The notes under the pieces were generated by a model. That model was given only the letters and a program-made list of their open reading frames with translations, was not told the DNA's origin and ran no database searches. Made by a program: the position numbers and the translations under genes. Positions 1-8,357 of a stretch of DNA of 64,000 bases are shown piece after piece (the stretch's first letter is position 1; every line of letters starts with the position of its first letter). Origin of the DNA: Streptomyces griseoviridis (GTDB taxonomy: Bacteria; Actinomycetota; Actinomycetes; Streptomycetales; Streptomycetaceae); NCBI RefSeq assembly GCF_005222485.1, contig NZ_CP029078.1:8247501-8311500 (forward strand), written 5' to 3'.

Positions 1-382
1 CGTCGTCCCGCACAAGTACTTCAGCCAGTTGCCCACGGCCACCACGACGCCCGCGGCCCCGGCCGTCCAGGCGTCCACGGCGGCCCCGGTCCGTGAGCCG
101 GCGGAGGCCGAACTCCCGGTCAAGGGCAGCGCGAGCGAGACCGAAGAAACGGTGGACACCACACCCGGCGGACTGCCGAGGCGCCGTAGCAAACGGAACG
201 AACCGGACCAGGAACGGCTTGTCGAGCGGACGGAGGAGACCGCCCAGGTCGCCGCCGTCCCGCCCGACGCGTCCTTCGCCGGCCTGGCCGCCTTCGCCAC
301 CGCCGGCCGCGAGTCCACCGAGGAGGACCCGGCGTTCGACCTCCGGCTGTCCACCGAGCACCGCACTGAAGAGAGCGACTAG
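1..382 (+). CDS. cvnA: Conservon sensor kinase CvnA, C-terminal tail only (truncated by window edge)
   Basis: The reading frame is open from base 2 to the TAG at 380-382 and encodes about 126 residues. Only the disordered C-terminal tail is visible. It is rich in Ala, Pro, Thr and Glu, with a basic GGLPRRRSKR stretch that resembles the tails of CvnA nitrate/nitrite-sensor-like histidine kinases. No kinase or sensor domain is inside the window. The identification rests mainly on context: it lies 5 bp upstream of a cvnB-cvnC-cvnD-P450 run, the fixed order of Streptomyces conservons, in which CvnA is the membrane kinase-like partner. The assignment is good by synteny but weak from this fragment alone. 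Confidence 0.8.
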   Translation, partial: VVPHKYFSQLPTATTTPAAPAVQASTAAPVREPAEAELPVKGSASETEETVDTTPGGLPRRRSKRNEPDQERLVERTEETAQVAAVPPDASFAGLAAFATAGRESTEEDPAFDLRLSTEHRTEESD

Positions 383-387
383 TCCCC

Positions 388-798
388 ATGACGCAACAGG
401 GAACCGACGTGAGCTGGGCGCTCCGCGACCTGGTGGAGAGCATCCCGGAGATCCGCTTCGCCCTCGTGGCGTCGAGCGACGGCAAGGCCATCACTTCCTT
501 CGGGGCCGAGGACCCCGACGACGTCGACCGGTTCGCGGCCGTCGTCGCGGGGCTCCAGGCCCTGGCCCAGCCGGTCGCCGAGCAGTTCCCCAAGTACGCG
601 GGGCAGCTGCGACTGGCGATGATCGAGGTCGACGGAGGCCATCTCTTCGTCGTGCGCGCGGGTGTGGAGACGTATCTCGGCGTGCTGGCCCGCGAGGGTC
701 TCGACCAGGGTCTGCTCGGACACCAGATGAGGGACCTGGCCCGCAGGATGGGTGAGCTCCTCGGCACCACTCCGCGCCTGGAGGAGCACTCTGGATGA
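388..798 (+). CDS. cvnB: CvnB, roadblock/LC7 domain protein of a conservon
   Basis: This 136-aa protein matches the roadblock/LC7 family in length and in motifs such as IRFALVASSDGKAI near residues 20-35. In conservons CvnB is thought to act with the small GTPase CvnD as a regulator resembling MglB, beneath the CvnA membrane kinase. The start ATG at 388 lies 5 bp after the cvnA stop. The stop TGA overlaps the ATG of cvnC (ATGA at 795-798), so the genes are probably translationally coupled. Nothing about the sequence is unusual. Confidence 0.93.
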   Translation: MTQQGTDVSWALRDLVESIPEIRFALVASSDGKAITSFGAEDPDDVDRFAAVVAGLQALAQPVAEQFPKYAGQLRLAMIEVDGGHLFVVRAGVETYLGVLAREGLDQGLLGHQMRDLARRMGELLGTTPRLEEHSG

Positions 799-1166
799 GT
801 GCTCCCCGCCGGCCAACGGACCCGTCCGGTCTCGAGCGTTACTACGTCCTCACCGGAGGACGTAGCGGACCGGGCGGTTCCGCGTCGAGTCTCGACGTGG
901 CGACCCTCATCGTCTCCCTGACCGCCCCCGTACCGGGCACGCAGCACGAGCACGAGGAGATTCTCCGGCGTTGCCGCGATCCCCTGTCGGTGGCCGAACT
1001 CGGCGCCCACCTCGGATTGCCCTTCAACATTCTCGCGGTGCTGCTGGCCGATCTGCTCGAGGCAGGCCGTGTCGAAGCCCGTGACCCCATCCCGGCGCAC
1101 GACGCCGGTCGCGGGCCCGACCTCGCGCTCCTTGAGGAGGTACTCAGTGGACTTCAAAGGCTTTGA
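795..1166 (+). CDS. cvnC: CvnC, DUF742 protein of a conservon
   Basis: This 123-aa DUF742 protein has the typical opening ERYYVLTGGR and a winged-helix-like segment (LSVAELGAHLGLP), which in this family is followed by a helix leading to the C-terminus. Its biochemical role is not settled. In conservons it sits in a membrane-associated complex with CvnA, CvnB and CvnD. It overlaps cvnB by 4 bp. Its 3' end overlaps the GTG start of cvnD by 20 bp, and the cvnD ribosome site lies inside its coding sequence. Confidence 0.92.
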   Translation: MSAPRRPTDPSGLERYYVLTGGRSGPGGSASSLDVATLIVSLTAPVPGTQHEHEEILRRCRDPLSVAELGAHLGLPFNILAVLLADLLEAGRVEARDPIPAHDAGRGPDLALLEEVLSGLQRL

Positions 1167-1752
1167 CCATCCCGGCCGGCCGGCCGCCGGGGGCACCCGC
1201 TCGGTGAAGGTGATGATCGCCGGCGGCTTCGGTACCGGAAAGACCACCATGGTCCGCTCGGTCAGCGACATCAAGCCGCTGACCACCGAGGAGACCCTCA
1301 CCCAGGCCAGCGCCGACGTCGACCACCTGATCGGGGTCACCGACAAGACGCAGACCACGGTGAGCCTCGACTTCGGAAAGATCAGCCTCAACGAGAGCCT
1401 GATGCTGTACCTGTTCGGCACGCCCGGACAGGAACGCTTCTGGTTCCTGTGGAACGGCCTGTTCAAGGGCGCCCTCGGGGCGATCGTGCTCGTCGACACC
1501 CGGCGGCTGGCCTCCAGCTTCCGGGCGATCGAGGAGATGGAGCGGCTCGACGTCCCGTTCGTCATCGCGCTGAACGTCTTCCCGGACTCCACCAACCATC
1601 CGATCGACGAGATCCGGGACGCCCTGGATCTCTCCCCGCACACCCCCATCGTGGCCTGCGACGCTCGCGACCGGGCCTCCAGTCGTGATGTGCTCGTCGC
1701 ACTGATCCATCATCTGAAGGAACGGTCGGACGTGGCACTGGAGACCCGATGA
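1147..1752 (+). CDS. cvnD: CvnD, Ras-like small GTPase of a conservon
   Basis: This 201-aa GTP-binding protein has a P-loop GGFGTGKTT near residue 23, a switch II G3 motif FGTPGQERF and an N-V-F-P-D segment that may be the G4 base-recognition motif. The Q in TPGQERF matches the Ras/MglA catalytic position. The start chosen is GTG at 1147, preceded by GAGGAGGT at about 8 bp. An upstream in-frame ATG at 1069 would run through cvnC and has no ribosome site. CvnD is expected to cycle between GTP and GDP states under CvnB/CvnC control. Its stop overlaps the next ATG (ATGA). Confidence 0.94.
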   Translation: MDFKGFDHPGRPAAGGTRSVKVMIAGGFGTGKTTMVRSVSDIKPLTTEETLTQASADVDHLIGVTDKTQTTVSLDFGKISLNESLMLYLFGTPGQERFWFLWNGLFKGALGAIVLVDTRRLASSFRAIEEMERLDVPFVIALNVFPDSTNHPIDEIRDALDLSPHTPIVACDARDRASSRDVLVALIHHLKERSDVALETR

Positions 1753-2999
1753 CTGAACAGCCCTTAAACGATCCGGCGGCCGGGGGAGGCTGCCCCGTCG
1801 CCCACGGCGCCGGGGACCTCACCCGGCTGTTCGGGCCCGGAACCGAGTCCGACCAGGCCGGCATCTACGAGCGGCTGCGCAAGGAGCACGGCTCGGTGGC
1901 GCCGGTCCTCCTGGAGGGCGACGTGCCCGCCTGGCTGGTGCTCGGCTACCGCGACGCCCGGCGTGTCCTCGACAACCCCCGCCAGTTCAGCCGGGACGCG
2001 CGTACCTGGCGGGACTGGCAGGAGGGCCGGATCGAGGAGACGTCGCCGCTCATCCCGATGCTGGGATGGCGGCCCGACTGCGTGTCCCAGGACGGCGAGG
2101 CGCACCGCAGGCTGCGCGGGGCCGTCAACGACGGGCTGCTGGCCGCGTCCAGCCGGGGCGTCAAGCGGCACGCCACGTTCTTCGCCAACCAGCTGATCGG
2201 CTCGTTCGCCGACGTCGGCCGCGCCGACCTGGTCTCGGAGTACACCGAGTACCTGCCGATGCTGGTGCTGACCCGCATCCTCGGGCTGCCCGCGGCGGAG
2301 GGCCGCAGGCTGGCCGAGTCCAGCATCCTGGTGCTCAAGGGCGGTGAGGACGCGCTCGTCCACAACGGCCGCATCATGGAGATCCTCACGGAACTGGCCG
2401 AGCGCAAGAGCGTCGAGCCGGGCTCCGACTTCACCAGCGCGCTGCTCGCCCACCCGGCCGGGCTCGACCTGGACGAGGTGGTCAGCCATCTCCGTCTGGT
2501 GCTGATCGCCGGCTACAACACCACGAGCAACCTGCTGGCCCGGGTGCTGCAACTCGTCCTCACGGACACCGCGCGCCTCTCCGGCCTGGTCAGCGGCCAG
2601 CTGAACATCACCGCCGTGATGGAGCAGGCCATGTGGGACACCCCGCCGCTCGCGGTGCTGCCCGGCCGGTTCGCCGCGTCCGACACGGAGCTGGGCGGTC
2701 ACCAGGTCCAGGAGGGCGACCTGCTGGTGCTCGGGCTGACCGCGGGCAACGTCGACCCGGAGATCCGCCCCGACCCGACCGTCTCCGTGCAGGGCAACCA
2801 GTCGCACCTGGCATTCAGCGCCGGGCCGCACGAGTGTCCTGGGCAGAACATCGGGCAGTCGATCATCGAGGTCGCCGTGGACGTGCTGCTGCACCGGCTG
2901 GTGGGGCTGCGGCTCGCCGTCCCGGCCGAGGAGCTGTCCTCGACGGCGTCCACCTGGGAGTCCCGACTGGACAGCCTGCCGGTCGAGTTCGCCATCTGA
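1749..2999 (+). CDS. cvnE: Conservon cytochrome P450, CYP157-like, without the K-helix ExxR motif
   Basis: This 416-aa P450 has the I-helix motif LIAGYNTTSN and the heme loop FSAGPHECPG with ligand Cys363. The K-helix, which in nearly all P450s reads ExxR, reads EQAMW, with Glu292 and Trp296 and no Arg at the expected place. Loss of ExxR is the known signature of the CYP157 family, whose members sit in Streptomyces conservons. The start ATG overlaps the cvnD stop. No ferredoxin or reductase gene is adjacent. Substrate unknown. The convergent terpene synthase next door is a candidate partner, but that is inference. Confidence 0.92.
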   Translation: MTEQPLNDPAAGGGCPVAHGAGDLTRLFGPGTESDQAGIYERLRKEHGSVAPVLLEGDVPAWLVLGYRDARRVLDNPRQFSRDARTWRDWQEGRIEETSPLIPMLGWRPDCVSQDGEAHRRLRGAVNDGLLAASSRGVKRHATFFANQLIGSFADVGRADLVSEYTEYLPMLVLTRILGLPAAEGRRLAESSILVLKGGEDALVHNGRIMEILTELAERKSVEPGSDFTSALLAHPAGLDLDEVVSHLRLVLIAGYNTTSNLLARVLQLVLTDTARLSGLVSGQLNITAVMEQAMWDTPPLAVLPGRFAASDTELGGHQVQEGDLLVLGLTAGNVDPEIRPDPTVSVQGNQSHLAFSAGPHECPGQNIGQSIIEVAVDVLLHRLVGLRLAVPAEELSSTASTWESRLDSLPVEFAI

Positions 3000-3146
3000 A
3001 CCGCGGGACCTGGACGGCGTGACCGCGACGGTGGCAACGCCGGACCGGGACCGCCGCGCCCCCGCACCGCTGACCGCGGACGAGTTCAACCGCCGCATCG
3101 CCGAATCCCGGGACCCGCGTCTCCCGGTCCCCGGATCTCGGCAGAC

Positions 3147-3183
3147 CCCTCGCCCGGCCGGCCACGATCCGGCCGGGCGAGGG
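3147..3183. terminator. Bidirectional hairpin between convergent P450 and terpene synthase genes
   Basis: There is a perfect 15-bp inverted repeat, arms 3147-3161 and 3169-3183, with a 7-base loop. It sits between two convergent stop codons (2999 and 3191) and has no U-tract. This is the usual look of a Streptomyces bidirectional terminator. Confidence 0.8.
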
Positions 3184-3190
3184 CGTCAGG

Positions 3191-4222
3191 TCACACGGCC
3201 AGCAGGTCGTCCACCGAGCCGCGCCCGGCGAGTTCGGCCGTCGCCACGGGCCCTTCCTTGGCCGCCGCGTACCGCCCGGAGACCAGCGCCCACTCGTAGT
3301 TGCCGTTGATCCAGTGCTGGATGGCCTCCACGCCCATCCGCACCCGGGTCCGCTCGTCCTCGTCGAGGCGCAGCTCGTCGCACATCCGCGGGACCCGGGC
3401 CTCCAGCTCCAGATACTCCTGAAGGCACTCCGTGGTCATGCGGTACGCCTGCTGGGCCGCTTCCTGCCAGCTGCCGTGGCCCTCCCGGTGCAGCACGGCG
3501 ATCAGGTTGTGGCCGTCGCCCCGGCGCCGCTCGCGCTCGAACGAGTGGATGTCGTTCATGAACCCGATGGTGTCGGCGGCCAGGTCCCGCATCCGCTCCA
3601 TCAGCGGGTGCGCCATCGCCTGCGGGGGCACCTCGAAGCCGCGGCTGCGCTCGCCCGCGTCGATGCTGTGGTGGATGCCGACCGTGCGCCGCCTGAACAG
3701 CGCGTACTCCTCCAGGTCAAGGGTCCCGGCCAGGCCGCGGGCGGCGAGGTCGACCTCCTCGCAGTGGGCGACGAGGAACCGGCCCCAGGAGGCCGCGAAC
3801 CGGGTCTGCCAGGTCAGGGACATGCCAGCCGAGAGGCTGTTCCAGACCTCCGCCCAGGCCAGCGTGATCGGGCAGACCACCCGCGGCCTGCTGCCCGCGG
3901 GACGCAGCGGGGTGACGATCAGCTCGCGCGCGACCTCCGCTATCCGGTCGGCGCGGTCCGGTTGGCCCGCGTCGAACTGATCGTCGAAGAGGAAGGCCAG
4001 CGAGAACCAGTTCATCAGGACGACCATGTCGTCCGCCGAGGCGTAGGGATACGTGCGGGCGGCCGCCAGCGGCAGGTCCCAGGACTTGTACTCCTCGAAC
4101 CCTGCGGTGCTGCGGACCAGGCCCATGTCCCAGATCCAGCGCAGATGGCGGGCCCGCGCGTACTCCAGGTGCTCGCTGACGGGAGTGTCGAAGGGCAGGT
4201 CGAACGTGACGTCCTGTGGCAT
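3191..4222 (-). CDS. Class I terpene synthase (sesquiterpene cyclase type)
   Basis: This 343-aa protein has the terpene synthase metal-binding motifs. The Asp-rich motif DDQFD covers residues 80-84. The NSE triad in NDIHSFERE has N223, S227 and E231. An RY pair near the C-terminus (SGRY) is typical. The opening MPQDVTFDLPF resembles pentalenene synthase (MPQDVDFHIPLP, recalled). The start at 4222 is supported by GAAGGA 6-7 bp upstream. It should ionise farnesyl diphosphate (or geranyl diphosphate) and cyclise it. The product cannot be told from sequence. It is convergent with the conservon P450, which could in principle oxidise the product. The 353 bp upstream of the start (4223-4575) contain no gene. 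Confidence 0.9.
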   Translation of the reverse strand: MPQDVTFDLPFDTPVSEHLEYARARHLRWIWDMGLVRSTAGFEEYKSWDLPLAAARTYPYASADDMVVLMNWFSLAFLFDDQFDAGQPDRADRIAEVARELIVTPLRPAGSRPRVVCPITLAWAEVWNSLSAGMSLTWQTRFAASWGRFLVAHCEEVDLAARGLAGTLDLEEYALFRRRTVGIHHSIDAGERSRGFEVPPQAMAHPLMERMRDLAADTIGFMNDIHSFERERRRGDGHNLIAVLHREGHGSWQEAAQQAYRMTTECLQEYLELEARVPRMCDELRLDEDERTRVRMGVEAIQHWINGNYEWALVSGRYAAAKEGPVATAELAGRGSVDDLLAV

Positions 4223-4522
4223 GTGTTTCCTTCTGGGAGACGGCGAAGCAGGCCCCCCGGCTCCTGCACCTGGGCGGTCTGGCGACCGCCCGCTCACTCG
4301 AACAGAGCTTTCCGGTCAGAAAGTTGAATCGAAAAGCGCTACCAGGCTGCCCAGAGCGTAAATGATCTACACCGTGACCCTGCCGTGATGTCGGTTACTG
4401 CTCAACCCATGTGACCTGCGTACACTTCCGCCCCCGGCCGAAAGCCGCCCCTTCGGAGATCCGGTGAAGGGTTCACCGCCCGCCGACACAGAATCCGCCA
4501 ACTCCCCGTCCCGGCCGGGCCG

Positions 4523-4539
4523 CACGGGTTTGACCCGTG
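4523..4539. terminator. Small hairpin downstream of the DUF4235 gene
   Basis: Arms CACGGGT and ACCCGTG flank a 3-base loop, about 40 bp past the stop of the minus-strand DUF4235 gene. It is a plausible weak terminator. Confidence 0.35.
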
Positions 4540-4575
4540 GCGGAACCCGGCCGAACAGGGGCGTGCCGGCTCCTG

Positions 4576-4875
4576 TCAGGTGCGGTCGCCGGTCGGCCAG
4601 ACCCCCGTCGAGCGTTCGATCGCCTTCGCGCTGGCCCTGGACGCCACACTGCTCGCGACGGCGAACAGGGCCCCCTGGATCGCGGCGGCGAGCAGGATCT
4701 CGCCCCAGCCGCGGTCGCGGTCCAGCGGGTCGGGCGCGTCGTCCTCGTGGCGGATGACCTCCCAGGTCCTGCGGAACGCGAGACCCGCGAGCGCCCCGCC
4801 CGCCCAGCCCACCGCGAGACCGACCGGCTTGTAGGCGAGCGGGAGCTTGAGCTGCTTGTTCTTCTTCCTGGCCAC
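4576..4875 (-). CDS. DUF4235 small membrane protein
   Basis: This 99-aa protein has a Lys-rich N-terminus (MARKKNKQLKLPLAYKP), then two hydrophobic segments: one Gly/Ala-rich around residues 17-35 and one at about 60-80 (ILLAAAIQGALFAVASSVASR). That matches the DUF4235 family, common and uncharacterised in actinobacteria. The GTG start at 4875 has AGGAG 6 bp upstream. It is divergent from the cation efflux gene (4982) and shares a roughly 100-bp promoter region with it. No function can be assigned. Confidence 0.85.
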   Translation of the reverse strand: MARKKNKQLKLPLAYKPVGLAVGWAGGALAGLAFRRTWEVIRHEDDAPDPLDRDRGWGEILLAAAIQGALFAVASSVASRASAKAIERSTGVWPTGDRT

Positions 4876-4981
4876 GTCTTTCTCCTGTCGTCCTCGGACC
4901 GGGCTTCCCGTCCGACGGTGTCACGTATGCCCACGAGAGTCGAAAGGGTGTGAGCCGGGCCCGGAGGGGCAGTCGGCGGGC

Positions 4982-5998
4982 ATGGAGCGGACAGGCGCGC
5001 AGCAGGACCCGGAGCAGGAACCAGAGCGGGAACCGGGTCAGGACCCGGGCAAGCAGGAGGACCGCAGCACGCGGGTCACCGTACTGGTGGCGCTCGCCGC
5101 CAACCTCGTCATCGCGGCGGCCAAGGCCGTCGGCGGTCTGGTCGCCGGGTCCCCGGCGCTGATGTCGGAGGCCGCGCACTCGGTCGCCGACAGCATGAAC
5201 GAGGTGTTCCTGCTGGCGGCCCTGCGCCGCAGCAGGCGCCCCGCCGACCGGCGGCACCCCTTCGGCTACGGCAAGGAGCGCTTCTTCTGGTCGCTGCTCG
5301 CCGCCGTCGGCATCTTCGTGATGGGCGGCTGCTTCTCGTTCTTCCAGGGCTACGAGGCGCTCAGGAACGGCGCGGACGAGACGTTCGACGGCTATGTGAT
5401 CGGCCTCGTGGTGCTCGGCGTGGCGTTCGTCGCCGAGGGCCTCTCGCTGCTGCGGGCGCTGCACCAGGCGCGGCAGCAGGGCGGCCTGAGCGGGCTGCGG
5501 GACCCGGCGCTGCGCACGGTGATCGCCGAGGACGGCACGGCGGTGCTCGGCGTCACGCTCGCCGCCGCCGGGATGGCGCTGCACATGGTGACCGGGGACG
5601 TGGTGTGGGAGGCGTCGGCGTCCTTCGGGATCGGCGCGCTGCTCGTCTTCGTCGCGTACCACCTCGGCAGCCAGGCCAGGGACCAGCTGATCGGCGAGGC
5701 GGCCGATCCGGAGGCCGACCGCCGGATCAGGGCGGTGCTGTCCGCGCAGCCCGAGATCGACAGCGTCGAGGCGCTGTTCACGATGAAGACCGGCCTGGAC
5801 AGCGCCCTGGTGGCGGCGCGGGTCGACCTGGTGCCCGGGATGGACAGCGAACAGGTCGAGGAGGTCGCCGTCCGGATCAAGCGGTCACTGGCGAACACCG
5901 TCACGGAGGCGGATCAGATCTTCCTCGACATCACGGACCGGGCCGCCCAGGAGACGGCGGAGAGCCCCGCCGCGACGGGGGAACGCGGCGGGGCCTGA
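4982..5998 (+). CDS. Cation diffusion facilitator (CDF) family transporter
   Basis: This 338-aa protein has about six membrane helices starting at residue 29 after a Glu/Gln/Pro-rich tail. The CDF signature SEAAHSVADSMNE carries the metal-binding HxxxD pair. A second metal-site sequence, IAEDGTAVLG, lies in TM5. A cytoplasmic C-terminal domain with a ferredoxin-like fold ends the protein. It likely exports Zn2+, Co2+ or a similar divalent ion by proton antiport. The start at 4982 is followed directly by the family sequence, and GGAGGGG lies about 12 bp upstream. A hairpin at 5964-5994 overlaps the last codons. Confidence 0.9.
   Translation: MERTGAQQDPEQEPEREPGQDPGKQEDRSTRVTVLVALAANLVIAAAKAVGGLVAGSPALMSEAAHSVADSMNEVFLLAALRRSRRPADRRHPFGYGKERFFWSLLAAVGIFVMGGCFSFFQGYEALRNGADETFDGYVIGLVVLGVAFVAEGLSLLRALHQARQQGGLSGLRDPALRTVIAEDGTAVLGVTLAAAGMALHMVTGDVVWEASASFGIGALLVFVAYHLGSQARDQLIGEAADPEADRRIRAVLSAQPEIDSVEALFTMKTGLDSALVAARVDLVPGMDSEQVEEVAVRIKRSLANTVTEADQIFLDITDRAAQETAESPAATGERGGA
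5964..5994 (+). terminator. Hairpin inside the last codons of the CDF gene
   Basis: Arms GCCCCGCCGCG (5964-5974) and CGCGGCGGGGC (5984-5994) end 1 bp before the TGA. It may help terminate or stabilise the transcript 3' end. It is partly constrained by coding sequence, so confidence is modest. Confidence 0.4.
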
Positions 5999-6102
5999 CC
6001 GTCGGGTGCCCGAGCGCCACGGCTTCATGCGGCCCGGGACCGGATTTCTGCCCCGGGACGCTCCGCGACTGCGCCCGCCCCTCTCACCGGCACGGACGAC
6101 AA

Positions 6103-6136
6103 GGCCGCCGGCCCCCGCTCACGGGGGCCGGCGGCC
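6103..6136. terminator. Bidirectional terminator hairpin
   Basis: A perfect 15-bp stem (6103-6117 with 6122-6136) with a CTCA loop lies between the convergent CDF and nitroreductase genes. Confidence 0.85.
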
Positions 6137-6160
6137 CGGTGTCCGCCCGCCGGTGCGGGC

Positions 6161-6607
6161 TCAGCGGCCCGACCGCTCCAGCACGAAGACCGGGATCGCG
6201 CGGTCCGTCTTCTCCTGGTACTCCGCGTACGGCGGGTACGCCGCGACCGCCCGGTCCCACCAGGCGTCCTTCTCCGCGCCGGTGACCTCGCGGGCCGTGA
6301 AGTCCTGCTTGACGGGGCCGTCCTGGAGCTCGACATGCGGGTCGGCCTTGATGTTGTGGTACCAGACCGGGTGGGTGGGCGCCCCGCCCTGGGAGGCGAC
6401 CACGGCGTACTCGCCGTCGTGCTCGACCCGCATCAGGGGCGTCTTGCGGATCTTGCCGCTCTTGGCACCCCGCGTGGTCAGCAGGATGACCGGCAGTCCG
6501 GTGTCCATGAGGGTCGTGCCCCGGGTGCCGCCGGAGCTCTCGTACAGCTCCACCTGTTCGCGTACCCACTGCTGCGGGCTGGGTTCGTACTCGCCCTCAA
6601 GAGGCAT
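6161..6607 (-). CDS. Deazaflavin (F420)-dependent nitroreductase family protein
   Basis: This 148-aa protein matches the Ddn-like split-barrel family (DUF385) by sequence. Features include [20 protein letters not shown] (residues 43-62), [20 protein letters not shown] and a C-terminal [15 protein letters not shown] block. Members bind F420H2 or other deazaflavin or flavin cofactors and reduce nitro or quinone-type substrates. The natural substrate here is unknown. The start ATG at 6607 begins the family sequence MPLEGEYEP. The upstream in-frame ATGs at 6658 and 6652 give a non-homologous extension. A small palindrome, TGTCA-C-TGACA, at 6634-6644 lies just upstream. Confidence 0.88.
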   Translation of the reverse strand: MPLEGEYEPSPQQWVREQVELYESSGGTRGTTLMDTGLPVILLTTRGAKSGKIRKTPLMRVEHDGEYAVVASQGGAPTHPVWYHNIKADPHVELQDGPVKQDFTAREVTGAEKDAWWDRAVAAYPPYAEYQEKTDRAIPVFVLERSGR

Positions 6608-6842
6608 GTGGCATCCGTCCCATCGTTGTGTGCTGTCACTGACACGCACCATGGTCAACCACCGGTGCGTGCCACATTCATCCCTACCGCGCTGCTACCC
6701 GCTTCCACACCCGATCACCTCCCGTGTCATCGCGCCACTCCCGCCCGCCCCGACACCGCCGGCACGGCGGACGGCCATGGCCGGTTCACGGCGTGCGCGG
6801 ACGCCAGGACCGCCGGTTTTCGAATCCTGAGCGAGCGTCCCC

Positions 6843-6872
6843 GGCCAGATCGGCGGCGCCACCGATCTGGCC
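6843..6872. promoter_or_regulatory. Inverted repeat upstream of the P450/ferredoxin operon
   Basis: A perfect 11-bp inverted repeat, GGCCAGATCGG / CCGATCTGGCC, with an 8-bp spacer sits 82 bp before the P450 ATG. The size and symmetry suit a TetR-type operator. It could also be a hairpin, and no regulator gene is adjacent. The rest of 6608-6953 holds no gene. An AT-rich TAATAA around 6908 is a possible promoter element. Confidence 0.45.
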
Positions 6873-6953
6873 GAACTTCACATCGCCGCATAGGTGCCTC
6901 GGGCATCTAATAAAGATCTGCACGGCGCAACTCTTCCGTCTGCGAGGTCAGCC

Positions 6954-8153
6954 ATGCCGGAAACGCAACCCGTCGCCTTCCCCCAGTCCCGGACCTGCCC
7001 CTACCAGCCGCCCACCGGCTACGACCCGCTGCGGAGCGACCGGCCGCTGGCCCGCGTCACCCTCTACGACGGCCGGGAGGTGTGGCTGGTCACCGGGCAC
7101 GGACTCGCCCGCGAACTGCTCGCCGACCCGCGGCTCTCCACCGACCGCACCCACCCCGACTTCCCGGCGCTCACCGAGCGCTTCACCGCCGCCCGCGGGC
7201 GCACCGTCGCCCTGCTCGGCGTCGACGACCCGGTGCACCACACCCAGCGGCGCATGATGGTCCCCCGCTTCACCCTGCGCCGGGCCACCGAACTGCGCCC
7301 GCGCATCCAGGAGATCGTCGACGAGCGCATCGACGCGATGATCGCCCAGGGCCCGCCCGCCGACCTGGTGACCGCCTTCGCGCTGCCCGTCCCCTCCACG
7401 GTGATCTGCGCCCTGCTCGGTGTGCCCTACGCCGACCACGACTTCTTCGAGGGACAGTCCCGCCGGCTGCTGCGCGGCCCGACCGGCGCCGACCTGCTGG
7501 ACGCGCGGGCGCGTCTCGACGCCTACTTCGAGGACCTGATCGACCAGAAGCTGAAGCAGCCCGAACCCGGCGACGGCGTCCTCGACGAACTCGTCCACGG
7601 CAGGCTCAGGACGGGCGGGATGAGCCGCGAGGAGGTCATCTCCTTCGCCACCATCCTGCTGATCGCCGGCCATGAGACGACGGCCAACATGATCTCCCTC
7701 GGCACCTACACGCTCCTGCAGAACCCGCGCAGGCTCGCCGAGTTGAAGGCCGACCCGGCCCTGCTGCCCGGCGTCGTCGAGGAGTTGCTGCGGATGCTGT
7801 CCATCGCGGACAGCCTGATGCGCCGGGCCGCCGAGGACATCGCGGTCGGCGACACCGTCATCCGGGCCGGCGACGGCGTCCTCTTCGCGACGTCCGTCAT
7901 CAACCGCGACGAGGGCGTCTACCCCGAGCCCGACTCCCTCGACTGGCACCGGCCGACCCGCCACCACGTCGCGTTCGGCTTCGGCATCCACCAGTGCCTC
8001 GGCCAGAACCTCGCCAGGGCCGAGCTGGAGATCGCCCTGCACACGCTCTTCGCCCGGCTGCCCGGGTTGCGCCTCGCGGTGCCGGCCGAGGAGATCCCCT
8101 GCAAACCGGGCGACACCATCCAGGGGATGCTGGAACTCCCCGTGACCTGGTAA
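6954..8153 (+). CDS. Cytochrome P450, CYP105-like
   Basis: This 399-aa P450 has all canonical motifs. The I-helix reads LLIAGHETTAN, the K-helix EELLR gives ExxR, and the heme loop FGFGIHQCLGQN carries ligand Cys348. The opening with TCPYQPPTGYDPLR and the downstream ferredoxin are typical of the CYP105 family, which oxidises xenobiotics and secondary metabolites with broad specificity. The start ATG at 6954 has GAGG about 8 bp upstream. An earlier in-frame start at 6894 gives an atypical extension. It is probably co-transcribed with the ferredoxin, 12 bp downstream. Confidence 0.92.
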   Translation: MPETQPVAFPQSRTCPYQPPTGYDPLRSDRPLARVTLYDGREVWLVTGHGLARELLADPRLSTDRTHPDFPALTERFTAARGRTVALLGVDDPVHHTQRRMMVPRFTLRRATELRPRIQEIVDERIDAMIAQGPPADLVTAFALPVPSTVICALLGVPYADHDFFEGQSRRLLRGPTGADLLDARARLDAYFEDLIDQKLKQPEPGDGVLDELVHGRLRTGGMSREEVISFATILLIAGHETTANMISLGTYTLLQNPRRLAELKADPALLPGVVEELLRMLSIADSLMRRAAEDIAVGDTVIRAGDGVLFATSVINRDEGVYPEPDSLDWHRPTRHHVAFGFGIHQCLGQNLARAELEIALHTLFARLPGLRLAVPAEEIPCKPGDTIQGMLELPVTW

Positions 8154-8165
8154 GAGGCTCAGGGC

Positions 8166-8357
8166 ATGCGCATCGACATCGACACCGGCGTCTGCATCGG
8201 CGCGGGCCAGTGCGCCCTCACCGCCCCGGACGTCTTCACCCAGGACGACGACGGATACAGCGCCTTGCTGCCGGGCCGCGCGGACGACGGTGGGCCGCTG
8301 GTGCGGGAGGCGGCACGGGCCTGCCCGGTGCGGGCCATCTCCGTCACCGACGGCTGA
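8166..8357 (+). CDS. 3Fe-4S ferredoxin, electron donor to the adjacent P450
   Basis: This 63-aa ferredoxin has the single-cluster pattern Cys10-x5-Cys16 and Cys53-Pro (RACPVRAI), the arrangement of the 3Fe-4S ferredoxins encoded with CYP105 enzymes. It would pass electrons from a ferredoxin reductase to the P450 encoded 12 bp upstream. No reductase gene is nearby. The start ATG at 8166 follows GAGGCTCAGGGC. Confidence 0.93.
   Translation: MRIDIDTGVCIGAGQCALTAPDVFTQDDDGYSALLPGRADDGGPLVREAARACPVRAISVTDG

Noticed and set aside
3019..3309. Open frame after the conservon P450 starting GTG, with ADEFNRRIAESRDP in its first part
   Set aside because: It runs through the terminator hairpin and into the convergent terpene synthase. 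Only the first 35 codons look protein-like. At most it is a gene remnant.
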